DNA from: Nitrospira sp. | Lineage (GTDB): Bacteria > Nitrospirota > Nitrospiria > Nitrospirales > Nitrospiraceae | Reading direction: 5' to 3' | Assembly (NCBI GenBank): GCA_030456405.1 | Contig: JAKDNQ010000017.1 | Span: forward strand, 1 to 20,095 | DNA length: 20,095 nt | Program-made: the position numbers and the translations under genes | Shown: positions 6,010-12,398 of the stretch, piece by piece | How the letters are laid out: each line of letters starts with the position of its first letter | Position numbering within the stretch: position 1 is the first letter of the stretch | The notes under the pieces: generated by a model | What the model was told of the DNA's origin: nothing | Databases searched by the model: none | The model's input: only the letters and a program-made list of their open reading frames with translations

Positions 6010-7317
6010 CTAAGCACGTCCATAGCGCTCTCCCCATCTGGTGAACCACTTGCGAGAAATCGAGTAGCCTCGCGTTTTGCCTGACTGTGCTTTTGGACGG
6101 AGATCGAAATTTCGGAGAAAGCCGGCCAAGGCTCTCCCGGTTTCGATCCGTGAGAGCTCTTCTCGATCTTTGGACATTTCCAAAATCATGACCGATGGCA
6201 TGAACACTTCGCCCCCTTCATGTGCAGGAACATGCGGCTCAACCATGTCGAGGAAGGCAAGCAATTGCGTCTCACGGCTCGATGGTTCACGTCGTCCAGC
6301 TGCGGCTTTCAGCCCTTCAAGCAGTCTGGGAAGGACGGGCGGCCCGTCAGGCCGTTCGGCGTCCGCCAGGGTTCCCAGCACAATCAGCGGCTCCGCAATG
6401 TCCTGGAATCGATCGTCGAATTGTTCGAGGCAGTTGAGCGCATCCGGGAGGCCGTCGTACATGTCGACCATCTCCGTCTCATGCTCCTCCGTCCAAGATT
6501 GCAAGCCGAGCCGAACCTGATCGAATAGATCATTCATTTTCCGAAGAACCAACCGAGGCATGCGCTGAGGGCTCCGTTCCATCTGAACGTGAAAAGTCCG
6601 ATCCGCCAACGTATCGGCGATTCCTTCAATACCCGCGAGGGCCTTGGGCCCGTAGACCGGGAACGATTCAACCTTAAGGGATACTTTGTTGCAGCGGTCC
6701 ACAACCCCTCCGACCTCGAAGCCGCAATTGAGCACGGAGAGCACTTCCCCATATTTTTCCTTGTCCGCATTTCGCAATTTATCCACTTCATCTAGCAGCA
6801 AAACTGGACGCGTTGACCGGAACAGCACCGCCGGAGTAGGTGTGGAAGTGACGGGCGGGGCCTCCCGGCACAACTGGGAAAGGAGCCGCATGACCAACGA
6901 TTTTCCGCAGCGAGGCGTGGCGGATCGGAGCGCCAGATAACCGCAGTATCTAAAATGTTCGAAGGCATAGGTTTCGACAATCCAGACTGCAATGAGCATG
7001 CTTAGATGTCTAGTGGGTAGTTGCACATGCCGGTCAATGAGAAACACGATTTCGTCCAACAGATCGGCCAGGCGCGGCGTAGCCGTGGGCGGCTCCACAG
7101 TGGCCGAGTTCGGCGGCTGCGCCTCCTCAACCACCGGCTCCAAAAGTTGCGGCCCCAATGGGGCATTGGCGATCTTCCTCAGTGCCTCCAGTGCGGGATT
7201 GAGCGGACTGTTAGCGGATGAGCCTTTCCTATGCCAGGCGCCCGATTCATTACGAACCATAGTAGGTGCGCGTCCGGGAGCCTGGCCTTCCGCGTCACGC
7301 GGCGCGATGCTTTTCAT
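6010..7317 (-). CDS. DUF3631-type P-loop ATPase, probable replication helicase/initiator
   Basis: Protein of 435 residues. After a Pro-rich linker region (1-85) comes an AAA-like ATPase. The Walker A variant is RSATPRCGKS (131-140) and the Walker B is VLLLDEVDK (172-180). A sensor-like strand FPVYGPKALAGI (219-230) is followed by DTLADRTFHV (235-244) with a candidate arginine finger. From about residue 300 (DRFQDIAEPLIVLGTLADAE) it resembles the DUF3631 region found in primase-helicases of actinobacterial and other mobile elements. The C-terminal SGKTRGYSISRKWF looks like a winged helix for DNA binding. It overlaps the zinc-ribbon gene by 23 bp and has AAAGGA 9 nt before its ATG. Next to the repeat block it probably acts as origin-binding helicase or initiator; the biochemical role is inferred. 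Confidence 0.8.
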   Translation of the reverse strand: MKSIAPRDAEGQAPGRAPTMVRNESGAWHRKGSSANSPLNPALEALRKIANAPLGPQLLEPVVEEAQPPNSATVEPPTATPRLADLLDEIVFLIDRHVQLPTRHLSMLIAVWIVETYAFEHFRYCGYLALRSATPRCGKSLVMRLLSQLCREAPPVTSTPTPAVLFRSTRPVLLLDEVDKLRNADKEKYGEVLSVLNCGFEVGGVVDRCNKVSLKVESFPVYGPKALAGIEGIADTLADRTFHVQMERSPQRMPRLVLRKMNDLFDQVRLGLQSWTEEHETEMVDMYDGLPDALNCLEQFDDRFQDIAEPLIVLGTLADAERPDGPPVLPRLLEGLKAAAGRREPSSRETQLLAFLDMVEPHVPAHEGGEVFMPSVMILEMSKDREELSRIETGRALAGFLRNFDLRPKAQSGKTRGYSISRKWFTRWGERYGRA

Positions 7318-7900
7318 CTAGTTTTTTCCTTTCGAGAAAGTCCTTATACTTGAGCCCGTCCGCCACCTGTTCGAACAATTCCGCCCGCGCGACATCGGCG
7401 TAACCTTGAGCCACCAGCCCGAGCCCGTGATCGAGCTCCTCGGCTGTTAGGTTGTCTATAGTAATATTTGTTGCGGTTTCTCTGATCCGTCCGGCGCGAA
7501 GCCGAAGATCGAGTCCGGCCAACTCAAATTTGAAGGCGAGCGCTCTCCGGTCCACGCGCGGAGGGATAGGTGGGAGTGGTCTGGCGAGTTCGGCGCGTGT
7601 GGTTGGAGTCAGCCCCAAACTTTCCGCCACGCACCGTAACGCCTCTGGGAATCGGCAGCCTCGCACGTTCATCACGAGTCGAAATCCATCGCCAGATTTT
7701 TGAGTGCATTGGCTGCAAAAAAAAGTTCCATTGCCGTTTTGATTGTCGAATCTAAATCGATCTCGACCGCCACAGGTCGGACAAGGTGCATGTTGTCGTG
7801 GGTTGGTCGGAACACAAATTGAGAGCCCGGCAAGAATGCTGTGCCAGCGGCCTTGCGCCGCCTGGCGTATCGTCGCTGCATCGAGGTTCAACTTGCTCAT
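7295..7900 (-). CDS. Zinc-ribbon primase-like protein (P4 primase N-terminal type)
   Basis: Protein of 201 residues. The N-terminal half carries the zinc-binding domain known from P4 alpha and T7 gp4 primases: CPTCGGRDRFRFDNQNGNGT then FFCSQC, with Cys at 40, 43, 62 and 65, followed by SGDGFRLVMNVRGCRFPEAL (69-88). The C-terminal half is Arg-rich and helical. In complete P4-type primases this domain is followed by a catalytic (Toprim or archaeo-eukaryotic) core, but here the chain ends without one, so it may deliver template recognition to another enzyme. It begins as ATGA overlapping the stop of the preceding 58-residue gene and overlaps the ATPase gene by 23 bp, which indicates one replication operon. 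Zinc domain confidence is high; the exact role is open. Confidence 0.8.
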   Translation of the reverse strand: MSKLNLDAATIRQAAQGRWHSILAGLSICVPTNPRQHAPCPTCGGRDRFRFDNQNGNGTFFCSQCTQKSGDGFRLVMNVRGCRFPEALRCVAESLGLTPTTRAELARPLPPIPPRVDRRALAFKFELAGLDLRLRAGRIRETATNITIDNLTAEELDHGLGLVAQGYADVARAELFEQVADGLKYKDFLERKKLDEKHRAA

Positions 7901-8073
7901 GCGACCATCCGGTAGCCTCGGTCCTCGAAGCTCGATGGATCGGCCTGCTGCGCCGCCGCTGCCTGAACGATGCCCGCCAGGACGATTGGCAGAATCTCTG
8001 AGACCTTTTGGAATCCCGGCGCTGTTGTCGTGGGCATGGGCGCAGCGGTTGACGGGTGCTCAATGTCATTCAT
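7897..8073 (-). CDS. Small protein of 58 residues between alpA and the primase-like gene
   Basis: It begins MNDIEHPSTAAPMPTTTAPG and contains a hydrophobic Ala-rich helix (SEILPIVLAGIVQAAAAQQA) followed by SSFEDRGYRMVA. ATG 8073 is chosen because AAGGTG lies 6 nt upstream; an earlier in-frame ATG at 8118 lacks this. Its stop overlaps the start of the zinc-ribbon gene as ATGA, and it lies 14 bp after alpA. I recognise no family. The helix is too short and Gln-rich to call a secure membrane span; it could mediate protein contacts in replication control. Confidence 0.55.
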   Translation of the reverse strand: MNDIEHPSTAAPMPTTTAPGFQKVSEILPIVLAGIVQAAAAQQADPSSFEDRGYRMVA

Positions 8074-8087
8074 GTCTGGCACCTTGG

Positions 8088-8279
8088 TTAGCGGCTGTCC
8101 GCTTTGGCTCGGAGCCACCCCTCGATTTCATGCCTCAACCACCCCACACTATTTTTGCCGAGGGTAATACGCTTAGGTACTTGACCTTCTCGTTCCATTC
8201 GCCACCATTGGACGCGGCTGACTGCCGTCTTTCGAAACCGTTCGCGCTCTCGAATCACTTCTAGTTCCTCCGTATGCAT
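8088..8279 (-). CDS. alpA: AlpA-family transcriptional regulator / excisionase-like protein
   Basis: Protein of 63 residues of the AlpA/phage-regulatory type: a winged HTH with FRKTAVSRVQWWRMEREGQV, then PKRITLGKNSVGWLRHEIEG and WLRAK. The pattern 'strand-turn-helix, GxxPKRIxLGxxSVGW, ExExW' is diagnostic. ATG 8279 is certain because GGGAGG stands 5 nt upstream. AlpA proteins activate integrase/excision and satellite gene expression and are a hallmark of Gram-negative PICIs, and the related P4 Vis acts as excisionase. It heads the leftward replication operon and faces the Xre pair across a 490-bp control region. A terminator lies just upstream, so it must be transcribed from a promoter within 8280-8371 or by antitermination. 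Confidence 0.85.
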   Translation of the reverse strand: MHTEELEVIRERERFRKTAVSRVQWWRMEREGQVPKRITLGKNSVGWLRHEIEGWLRAKADSR

Positions 8280-8370
8280 GCTAGCCTCCCTAGATTGCTT
8301 GAAAGGTTTTGAATGACGCCGTGACATCGACGAGTGCGTGTGAACCTTGCAATTGACAGCCTCCCTGTAG

Positions 8371-8427
8371 TTACAAAACAAAAAAAGGCCAATCCAAAGA
8401 GGACAGAATCCTCTTCAAATTGGCCTT
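8371..8427 (-). terminator. Strong intrinsic terminator (minus strand) upstream of alpA
   Basis: Read on the minus strand, AAGGCCAAT (8427-8419) pairs with ATTGGCCTT (8393-8385). Inside it AAGAGGA (8415-8409) pairs with TCCTCTT (8403-8397) around a 5-nt loop. The stem is followed by TTTTTTTGTTTTG. Sixteen base pairs with one small internal loop and a U-tract make this a classical rho-independent terminator. It either stops leftward read-through from the right of the element or acts as an attenuator in the alpA leader. Confidence 0.85.
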
Positions 8428-8771
8428 CGGTTGGTCCGAGTGTGCCCGAACTATTTATTTACACGTACAGCGGCTTTTTCTGCTTTTGGAGCCACGCGCC
8501 GTTTCGTGATATCTCTACGTGTCACAAGGGATAACATAACCGACCGAAAAACACAAGAGGGGTTTGGCGCACTTTGTCGGACAAAATTCTCTGGGAGGGG
8601 GGAGGGCTGGGAAACATCCTGGGACTTTTCCTATATCCCGCCACCCTCTAAACCGTGCTGGATCACATGGACCTTTTGAAGTACACTGAGCTATGTACGG
8701 TAGCGAACGCCACCACAAGTATAGGAGAGCATGACACAGTCAGGCCCCTCAACGGGGAGAAAGGGTGAGGC
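8428..8771. promoter_or_regulatory. Divergent control region between alpA and the Xre pair
   Basis: No convincing gene is present. ACACGTA (8461-8467) and TACGTGT (8516-8522) are a perfect 7-bp inverted repeat 48 bp apart and could be paired operator half-sites. AT-rich stretches near 8450 (ATTTATTTACAC) and 8530 could hold promoters, but no -35/-10 pair is good enough to mark. A 34-codon frame with AGGAGA before its ATG at 8731 overlaps the start of the next gene in another frame and is probably not coding. Confidence 0.4.
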
Positions 8772-9005
8772 ATGCCAAAAAAGAATGGGCGAACACACAA
8801 CTCCGTTGATGATCCCATGCACCTTCAGCAGGCGGTGACAGAGGCGATGGTCCAGACGTTTCAACGGGGCGCGATGGGGCTAGGGGAAGAGTTGGCACAA
8901 TATGCGCTCAAGCATAATCCACGGCTCAAGCGGCTCCTGAATCAGTATGCGGAAGCCACGTTAGAGCATGGATTGCGCGCACTGGGAGTGACACCAGAGA
9001 AATGA
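8772..9005 (+). CDS. Unknown 77-residue protein paired with an Xre regulator
   Basis: Helical protein, beginning MPKKNGRTHNSVDDPMHLQQ, with an amphipathic region (AVTEAMVQTFQRGAMGLGEE, then LAQYALKHNPRLKRLLNQYA) and a basic middle. It has no catalytic motif and is not a RelE-type toxin, although the second gene resembles Xre antitoxins that usually follow one. GGTGAGG lies just before the ATG, and the stop overlaps the next ATG as ATGA. It is the only rightward operon in the middle of the element, opposed to alpA, the position of repressor or immunity genes in satellites. It could be a new toxin, an antirepressor or a co-regulator; I do not assign one. Confidence 0.65.
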   Translation: MPKKNGRTHNSVDDPMHLQQAVTEAMVQTFQRGAMGLGEELAQYALKHNPRLKRLLNQYAEATLEHGLRALGVTPEK

Positions 9006-9283
9006 AAAAGCATACACACTTCGGCTCATCCATTGAGGATCTCTTAAAGGAGGAAGGGATTTTTGAAGAAACAGAAGAACAAGCGATCAAGGAAGTTATT
9101 GCTTGGCAGCTTTCACAGGCGATGGAGAAGAAGCATATTTCTAAAAGCACCATGGCAATCAAGCTCAAGACCAGCCGGACACAGGTGAACCGTATCCTCA
9201 GTGCGAAGTCAGATGTGACGGTGTCCAGCCTGCAACGTGCCGCCGCCCTGGTCAGCAGACGCTTGAAGATTGACCTGGTGTAA
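9002..9283 (+). CDS. Xre-family regulator (antitoxin-like)
   Basis: Protein of 93 residues. An acidic N-terminal segment (SIEDLLKEEGIFEETEEQAI) is followed by an HTH: LSQAMEKKHISKSTMAIKLK then TSRTQVNRILSAKSDVTVSS (about residues 38-77), with LQRAAALVSRRLKIDLV closing the fold. This is the pattern of small COG5606-type Xre proteins, many of which are antitoxins of HigB-like toxins. Here the partner is the 77-residue protein, joined by an ATGA overlap. From its location opposite alpA I infer a repressor of the satellite's replication or excision genes. It ends 9 bp before the convergent integrase stop. Confidence 0.8.
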   Translation: MKKHTHFGSSIEDLLKEEGIFEETEEQAIKEVIAWQLSQAMEKKHISKSTMAIKLKTSRTQVNRILSAKSDVTVSSLQRAAALVSRRLKIDLV

Positions 9284-9291
9284 TCCAGACT

Positions 9292-9309
9292 CTCACATGC
9301 GAATGTGAG
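9292..9309. terminator. Possible bidirectional hairpin between converging genes
   Basis: A perfect 7-bp inverted repeat CTCACAT/ATGTGAG with a GCGA loop spans the integrase stop codon, 9 bp after the converging Xre gene. It sits where a shared terminator would, but there is no U-tract on either strand, so the call is weak. Confidence 0.3.
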
Positions 9310-10612
9310 GGGAGGGAAGTCCCGTCTTCCGTACAAACGGCATCACATTTTCAGGCACCGTCTCTCCGGCTATCACACGCTCAAGCCACGCGGCCCATAT
9401 GTTCATCGCATGGCGCTTGGGACCCAACAGCGAGGCCTTATTGTAGTGTATGTCCGTAACGCCCTTCGGCGCATGATTCAGGAGCGCGGAGACGAGCCCC
9501 TTGTCGGTGCCCATTTCGCCGAGCCAGGTGGCCATGGTGCGACGCAAGTCGTGCACCGTCGCGTCCCCGATACCGAGCGCGTGCCGATGTCGATCAATGG
9601 CACAGGTCAAAGCTCCCGGTGTGATCGGCTTTCCATGACGAGCAGAAGGAAACAGCCATGGGCTCGGAGTCGGATCGTAGGGGACTCGATCCTTTCGATG
9701 CAGGCGTGTGGGTGGCCGGCGAATACGCGCCGCATCCGCTTCCGCCAGGAGGCGCAAGACCAGTGGAGGAAGGGGTAGCAGTTGTTCCTTCTTATTTTTT
9801 GTCCGCTCGGATGGGATCGTCCAGAGTTCCGCCGTGTCGTCGATTTCATGGCGTGGCGTGCCGGCCACTTCGGCTCGCCGCTGCCCAGTGAGTAATGCCC
9901 ACTTGAGCGCCGTGCGGATCGATGAGGTGATCGGGACGGTGTCGAGGTTGTGCCAGAAGGCCCGGATCTCTTCTTTCGACAGGAACCGGGTGCGCGATTG
10001 CTCCACTTTCCTTCCGTGAATTCTCTGGAGTCGCCGCAGTTTGATTGCGGGCGTGGTGTCAATCAGACCTTCATCGAGGCCAAACATAAACAGGCGAGTA
10101 ATGACACCCGCAATCCGATTGCGCATCACGTACACCCTGCGGCGCTGCACGGCGTTGAGGAGGGTCATCACGTCTCGGCGTGTGATGTCTCGCGCCAGCC
10201 GCCCGCGCCAGGGTTTCAATAGTTCAACCGCTATGATGCGCCGGTCCTCCTTCACCGTCGCCGGTTCCATCGTCTCCGTCGCGTGATGGAGATACGCGCT
10301 GGCCATCTCCTCCACCGTTGGCGCCGCGCGTTCGGCGGCACGGGCCGCGGCAACGGGCGCGCCGGGATCCTGGCCAGTCTCCAACACCTTCTTGGCCTCA
10401 GCCAGTTTCAGTCGCGCATCGACGAGCGACAGCGTAGGGTAGGTGTCAAGCACCATCCGTCTCTGTGCACGATTCAAACGATAACGGAATGTCCAGGTCT
10501 TTGTGCCGTTCGGCGTCACGCGCATGCCAAGGCCCGTTCGTCCGGGCTCTGGGACTTCGTACCGTCTGTCCCGTGGTCGAAACGCATTGACCTGTTTATC
10601 CGTGAAGGGCAT
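9293..10612 (-). CDS. int: P4-type tyrosine recombinase (integrase)
   Basis: Site-specific recombinase of 439 residues that would insert and excise the element at tRNA-Pro. The N-terminal arm-binding domain (MPFTDKQVNAFRPRDR, then GLGMRVTPNGTKTWTFRYRL) is the DUF4102 type of P4 integrases, followed by a core-binding domain (about 100-195) and a catalytic domain. Catalytic residues are all present: Arg245 in TGQRRAEV, a Lys around 272-275 in TKNKKEQL, His354/Arg357 in VHDLRRTM, His380 in LLNHAP and the nucleophile Tyr390 in IHYNKAS. ATG 10612 is fixed by GGAGG 5 nt upstream. A frame running 88 codons further upstream only translates attR and the arm sites. A weak promoter (TTGTTT, 16 bp, TAGGAT on the minus strand, 10657-10630) lies beside the arm sites, so integrase may repress itself. 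Confidence 0.95.
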   Translation of the reverse strand: MPFTDKQVNAFRPRDRRYEVPEPGRTGLGMRVTPNGTKTWTFRYRLNRAQRRMVLDTYPTLSLVDARLKLAEAKKVLETGQDPGAPVAAARAAERAAPTVEEMASAYLHHATETMEPATVKEDRRIIAVELLKPWRGRLARDITRRDVMTLLNAVQRRRVYVMRNRIAGVITRLFMFGLDEGLIDTTPAIKLRRLQRIHGRKVEQSRTRFLSKEEIRAFWHNLDTVPITSSIRTALKWALLTGQRRAEVAGTPRHEIDDTAELWTIPSERTKNKKEQLLPLPPLVLRLLAEADAARIRRPPTRLHRKDRVPYDPTPSPWLFPSARHGKPITPGALTCAIDRHRHALGIGDATVHDLRRTMATWLGEMGTDKGLVSALLNHAPKGVTDIHYNKASLLGPKRHAMNIWAAWLERVIAGETVPENVMPFVRKTGLPSPHIRM

Positions 10613-10688
10613 TGTGACCTCCGTTATGAATCCTAACCTAATTGTGCCCCCAAACAAGAAAGCCCGCCGACATCCTGTCAGGGGTTTT

Positions 10689-10708
10689 GGGGTCACATTG
10701 GGGTCACA
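10689..10708 (+). promoter_or_regulatory. Candidate integrase arm-type sites, right end
   Basis: GGGGTCACA occurs at 10689-10697 and 10700-10708 in the same orientation as the pair at 795-815. In the circular form the two pairs would flank the 50-bp core, one about 117 bp and the other about 45 bp away, as P and P' arm sites. They also lie about 77 bp upstream of the int start codon. Confidence 0.6.
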
Positions 10709-10825
10709 ATTTACATGAAACAGCCTGAAATGTCGAGAAGCAGGGTGAAGCCGGAAAGAGGCATGAATAGGGCATAAAATAAGGGTAAGAAGCGTTTCGG
10801 CGTGTTGCAGGACAGTGCAAAAGTA

Positions 10826-10875
<50 letters not shown>

Positions 10876-10967
10876 CATCCGGGACAAGTGCTGAGTGCTC
10901 AGTGCTGAGACATGAATTAGATGGTCTGAACGGTTCCAGAACTCTTTACTCAGCACTTCATAAGAAG
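10876..10967. repeat. tRNA spacer with an 11-bp inverted repeat
   Basis: The short spacer between the old tRNA-Pro end and the tRNA-Arg remnant holds a perfect inverted repeat AAGTGCTGAGT/ACTCAGCACTT (10886-10896 and 10948-10958), preceded by further GTGCTGAGTGCTCAGTGCTGAG-like echoes. This is probably a small palindromic repeat of the host genome; no gene is seen. Confidence 0.5.
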
Positions 10968-11009
10968 GCGCCCGTAGCTCAGTCGGATAAAGTATCAGCT
11001 TTCTAAGCG
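10968..11009 (+). pseudogene. tRNA-Arg(UCU) 5' fragment, copy 1 (broken)
   Basis: It begins GCGCCCGTAGCTCAGTCGGA, a tRNA-Arg 5' end with acceptor strand and D-arm, and runs through the anticodon loop TTTCTAA (anticodon TCT). After TAAGC the sequence leaves the tRNA: the 3' anticodon strand should read GCTGA but reads GCGTA, and no T-arm or acceptor complement follows. The D-stem is also damaged (AAGT instead of GAGC). It is 40/42 identical to 15025-15066. The locus was probably a working tRNA-Arg gene before an island split it at the anticodon loop. Confidence 0.75.
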
Positions 11010-11016
11010 TATGAAA

Positions 11017-11054
11017 GGGGGTTGCTCAAGTCATTGAGGTCATGAGCAATCCCC
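11017..11054 (+). terminator. GC-rich hairpin after tRNA-Arg fragment, copy 1
   Basis: GGGGGTTGCTCA (11017-11028) pairs with TGAGCAATCCCC (11043-11054), 12 bp with one G-U, followed by TTGTCATT. A counterpart stands at 15074-15111 after the second tRNA-Arg fragment. It could terminate the truncated tRNA transcript or be part of the island end; the U-tract is poor. Confidence 0.45.
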
Positions 11055-11112
11055 TTGTCATTACTGGTGATTCAAACACTTTCACATTTGGCCCTTCTTG
11101 TTGACGCACTCT

Positions 11113-11130
11113 TAACACCATAATAACACC
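11113..11130 (+). promoter_or_regulatory. Paired TAACACC repeats, candidate arm sites (island left end 1)
   Basis: TAACACC at 11113-11119 and 11124-11130, spaced 11 bp, lies about 100 bp inside the island end. The same pair with the same spacing occurs at 15196-15213 about 130 bp after the second tRNA-Arg fragment. By analogy with the GGGGTCACA pairs these may be arm sites of the island's integrase. Confidence 0.45.
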
Positions 11131-11422
11131 TGCAAAAAATCACATCTGATCCTCCCCTATCCCATAATTCTTCAAAGTCCAAACCCCACGTGGGGAGTCA
11201 TTCGGCTGGCGCATCAATTTTTGACGGGTTCAAAATTGTGCCCTGTACATGGGTCTGTGATTGTTGAAGAAAAGACCATAGCGGCGAGAACCTAACGACG
11301 ATTTAGTGGGTACGGTTCAGGAAAGCAGTTTCAGGGATGCGGGTATGTGCGGCGACATTCGGTGATGATCTCGTAAAGGTCTTGCTTCGTCCTTCTTGTG
11401 GTTTCCGCATCTGGTTTGAGAA
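11131..11422. other. Gene-free stretch at the island's left end
   Basis: No credible gene or RNA was found. The only structure noticed is the perfect palindrome CCCCACGTGGGG at 11184-11195. Confidence 0.5.
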
Positions 11423-11716
11423 TCATGGCTGGATCTCTTGGCAGTGCAGTTTCCCATACTTATCGTGAATCACAACGGCGAGGGGTATCGTCACTTGGGT
11501 ATAGTTTGGCAGGGCTGGCTCAGCATCCATGGTGCAGGGCCCGACACAAGGCGTGCTGAATGGTGTCCCTTTACAGGGGGGAATCGTCCATTCAGTGCAG
11601 CCGCTGATCACCAGCATCAGGAGCATGAGTCCCCCTACCCAACTGTTTACAAACCCATAAGACGTGATGAGGCATTGAACAGAGAAGCGACGGCGGGGGC
11701 GAATTAAGACGGGCAT
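11423..11716 (-). CDS. Small putative lipoprotein
   Basis: Protein of 97 residues. A basic N-terminus (MPVLIRPRRRFSVQC) is followed by a hydrophobic core and a lipobox, GGLMLLMLVISGC, with the lipidated Cys at residue 40, which predicts export and anchoring to a membrane by the lipoprotein pathway. The mature part of about 58 residues is Cys- and Pro-rich (WTIPPCKGTPFSTPCVGPC) and ends LHCQEIQP. ATG 11716 has TGAGG 5 nt upstream; the long n-region makes a downstream start conceivable. No family is recognised. It stands alone in the island and nothing near it hints at a pathway. Confidence 0.55.
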   Translation of the reverse strand: MPVLIRPRRRFSVQCLITSYGFVNSWVGGLMLLMLVISGCTEWTIPPCKGTPFSTPCVGPCTMDAEPALPNYTQVTIPLAVVIHDKYGKLHCQEIQP

Positions 11717-11869
11717 GAAAACCTCACAGGAAGCCATATTGTAGGATGGGCGAGTCGGAATTCGCAATGGCGCGGCGAAGGAAATACGTGTCTTAGCAGG
11801 CTGCAGAAAACTCGATTTATGCCCAATGCCGTTAGAACCTTCCCTATGGTGTCGGTGTCAAAATAGTCT

Positions 11870-12078
11870 CAGGATGCTCAAAAAGGCTGTCCGGCAAGGC
11901 CGCAGTGAGCGAAGAGGCGAGGAGGTACGGACCGCACTTTGTGAAGCCGTTCGCCCGTAGAATGGATCTTGGCGAATGGAAAATCCCCGCCAGTGCTTCA
12001 GGTCTCCGAAAAACTCTCTTCAACGTTGAGCCTCTGAGCGACGCGAGAACGCCGCTAGCGGACTTTTTCAGCATCCTG
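11870..12078. repeat. MITE-like repeat with 16-bp terminal inverted repeats
   Basis: The ends CAGGATGCTCAAAAAG (11870-11885) and CTTTTTCAGCATCCTG (12063-12078) are inverted copies with one mismatch, enclosing 177 bp with no convincing gene. A reading frame crosses the unit on each strand, but both are compositional. Length, terminal repeats and lack of a transposase fit a miniature inverted-repeat element; I believe I have seen similar units in Nitrospira genomes, but cannot verify this here. Confidence 0.6.
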
Positions 12079-12101
12079 TTAAGGCAACAAAACTGCGAAC
12101 A

Positions 12102-12353
12102 TCAAGTCGAAGGAATGCGATAGGCCTTTGGCGGTGGGTCAACCACGGCGCCGCAAGCACGGCAGCGATAATTGCCGGTGTAGTCACCGTCCTCAGTCGA
12201 TTCCATATCCACGGCGGCGTGCGGACACTTGTAGGAATGCTTGTGCTGCTTCCACTTCACGAGTAGTGCTTCCCCTTGAGTCTTCGTCACGGTCGCCTCC
12301 AATCCGATTAGGTTGCACATAGGTATGCAATCGAGCAAATCACGAGCGGACAT
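12102..12353 (-). CDS. Hypothetical small CxxC zinc-ribbon-like protein
   Basis: Protein of 83 residues. The centre and C-terminus carry possible metal ligands: YKCPH (Cys43, His45) and NYRCRACGAVVDPPP (Cys64, Cys67), separated by the acidic MESTEDGDYTG, a spacing that fits a small zinc ribbon. The N-terminal part (ARDLLDCIPMCNLIGLEATV, TKTQGEALLVKWKQH) looks beta-rich. No strong ribosome-binding site precedes ATG 12353; a start at Met12 is possible. It lies 45 bp upstream of the TPR gene's end and is read in the same direction. Unknown function; the ligand pattern is the main argument that it is real. Confidence 0.5.
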   Translation of the reverse strand: MSARDLLDCIPMCNLIGLEATVTKTQGEALLVKWKQHKHSYKCPHAAVDMESTEDGDYTGNYRCRACGAVVDPPPKAYRIPST

Positions 12354-12398
12354 TTTACAGCGGAGGCTAGGGAGTGAACCAGAAGGTCACTCAATCCG

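Noticed and set aside
11844..12123. Two opposite frames of 72-76 codons in the MITE-like repeat
   Set aside because: Both coincide with the repeat between inverted ends and look compositional; no ribosome-binding site or motif.
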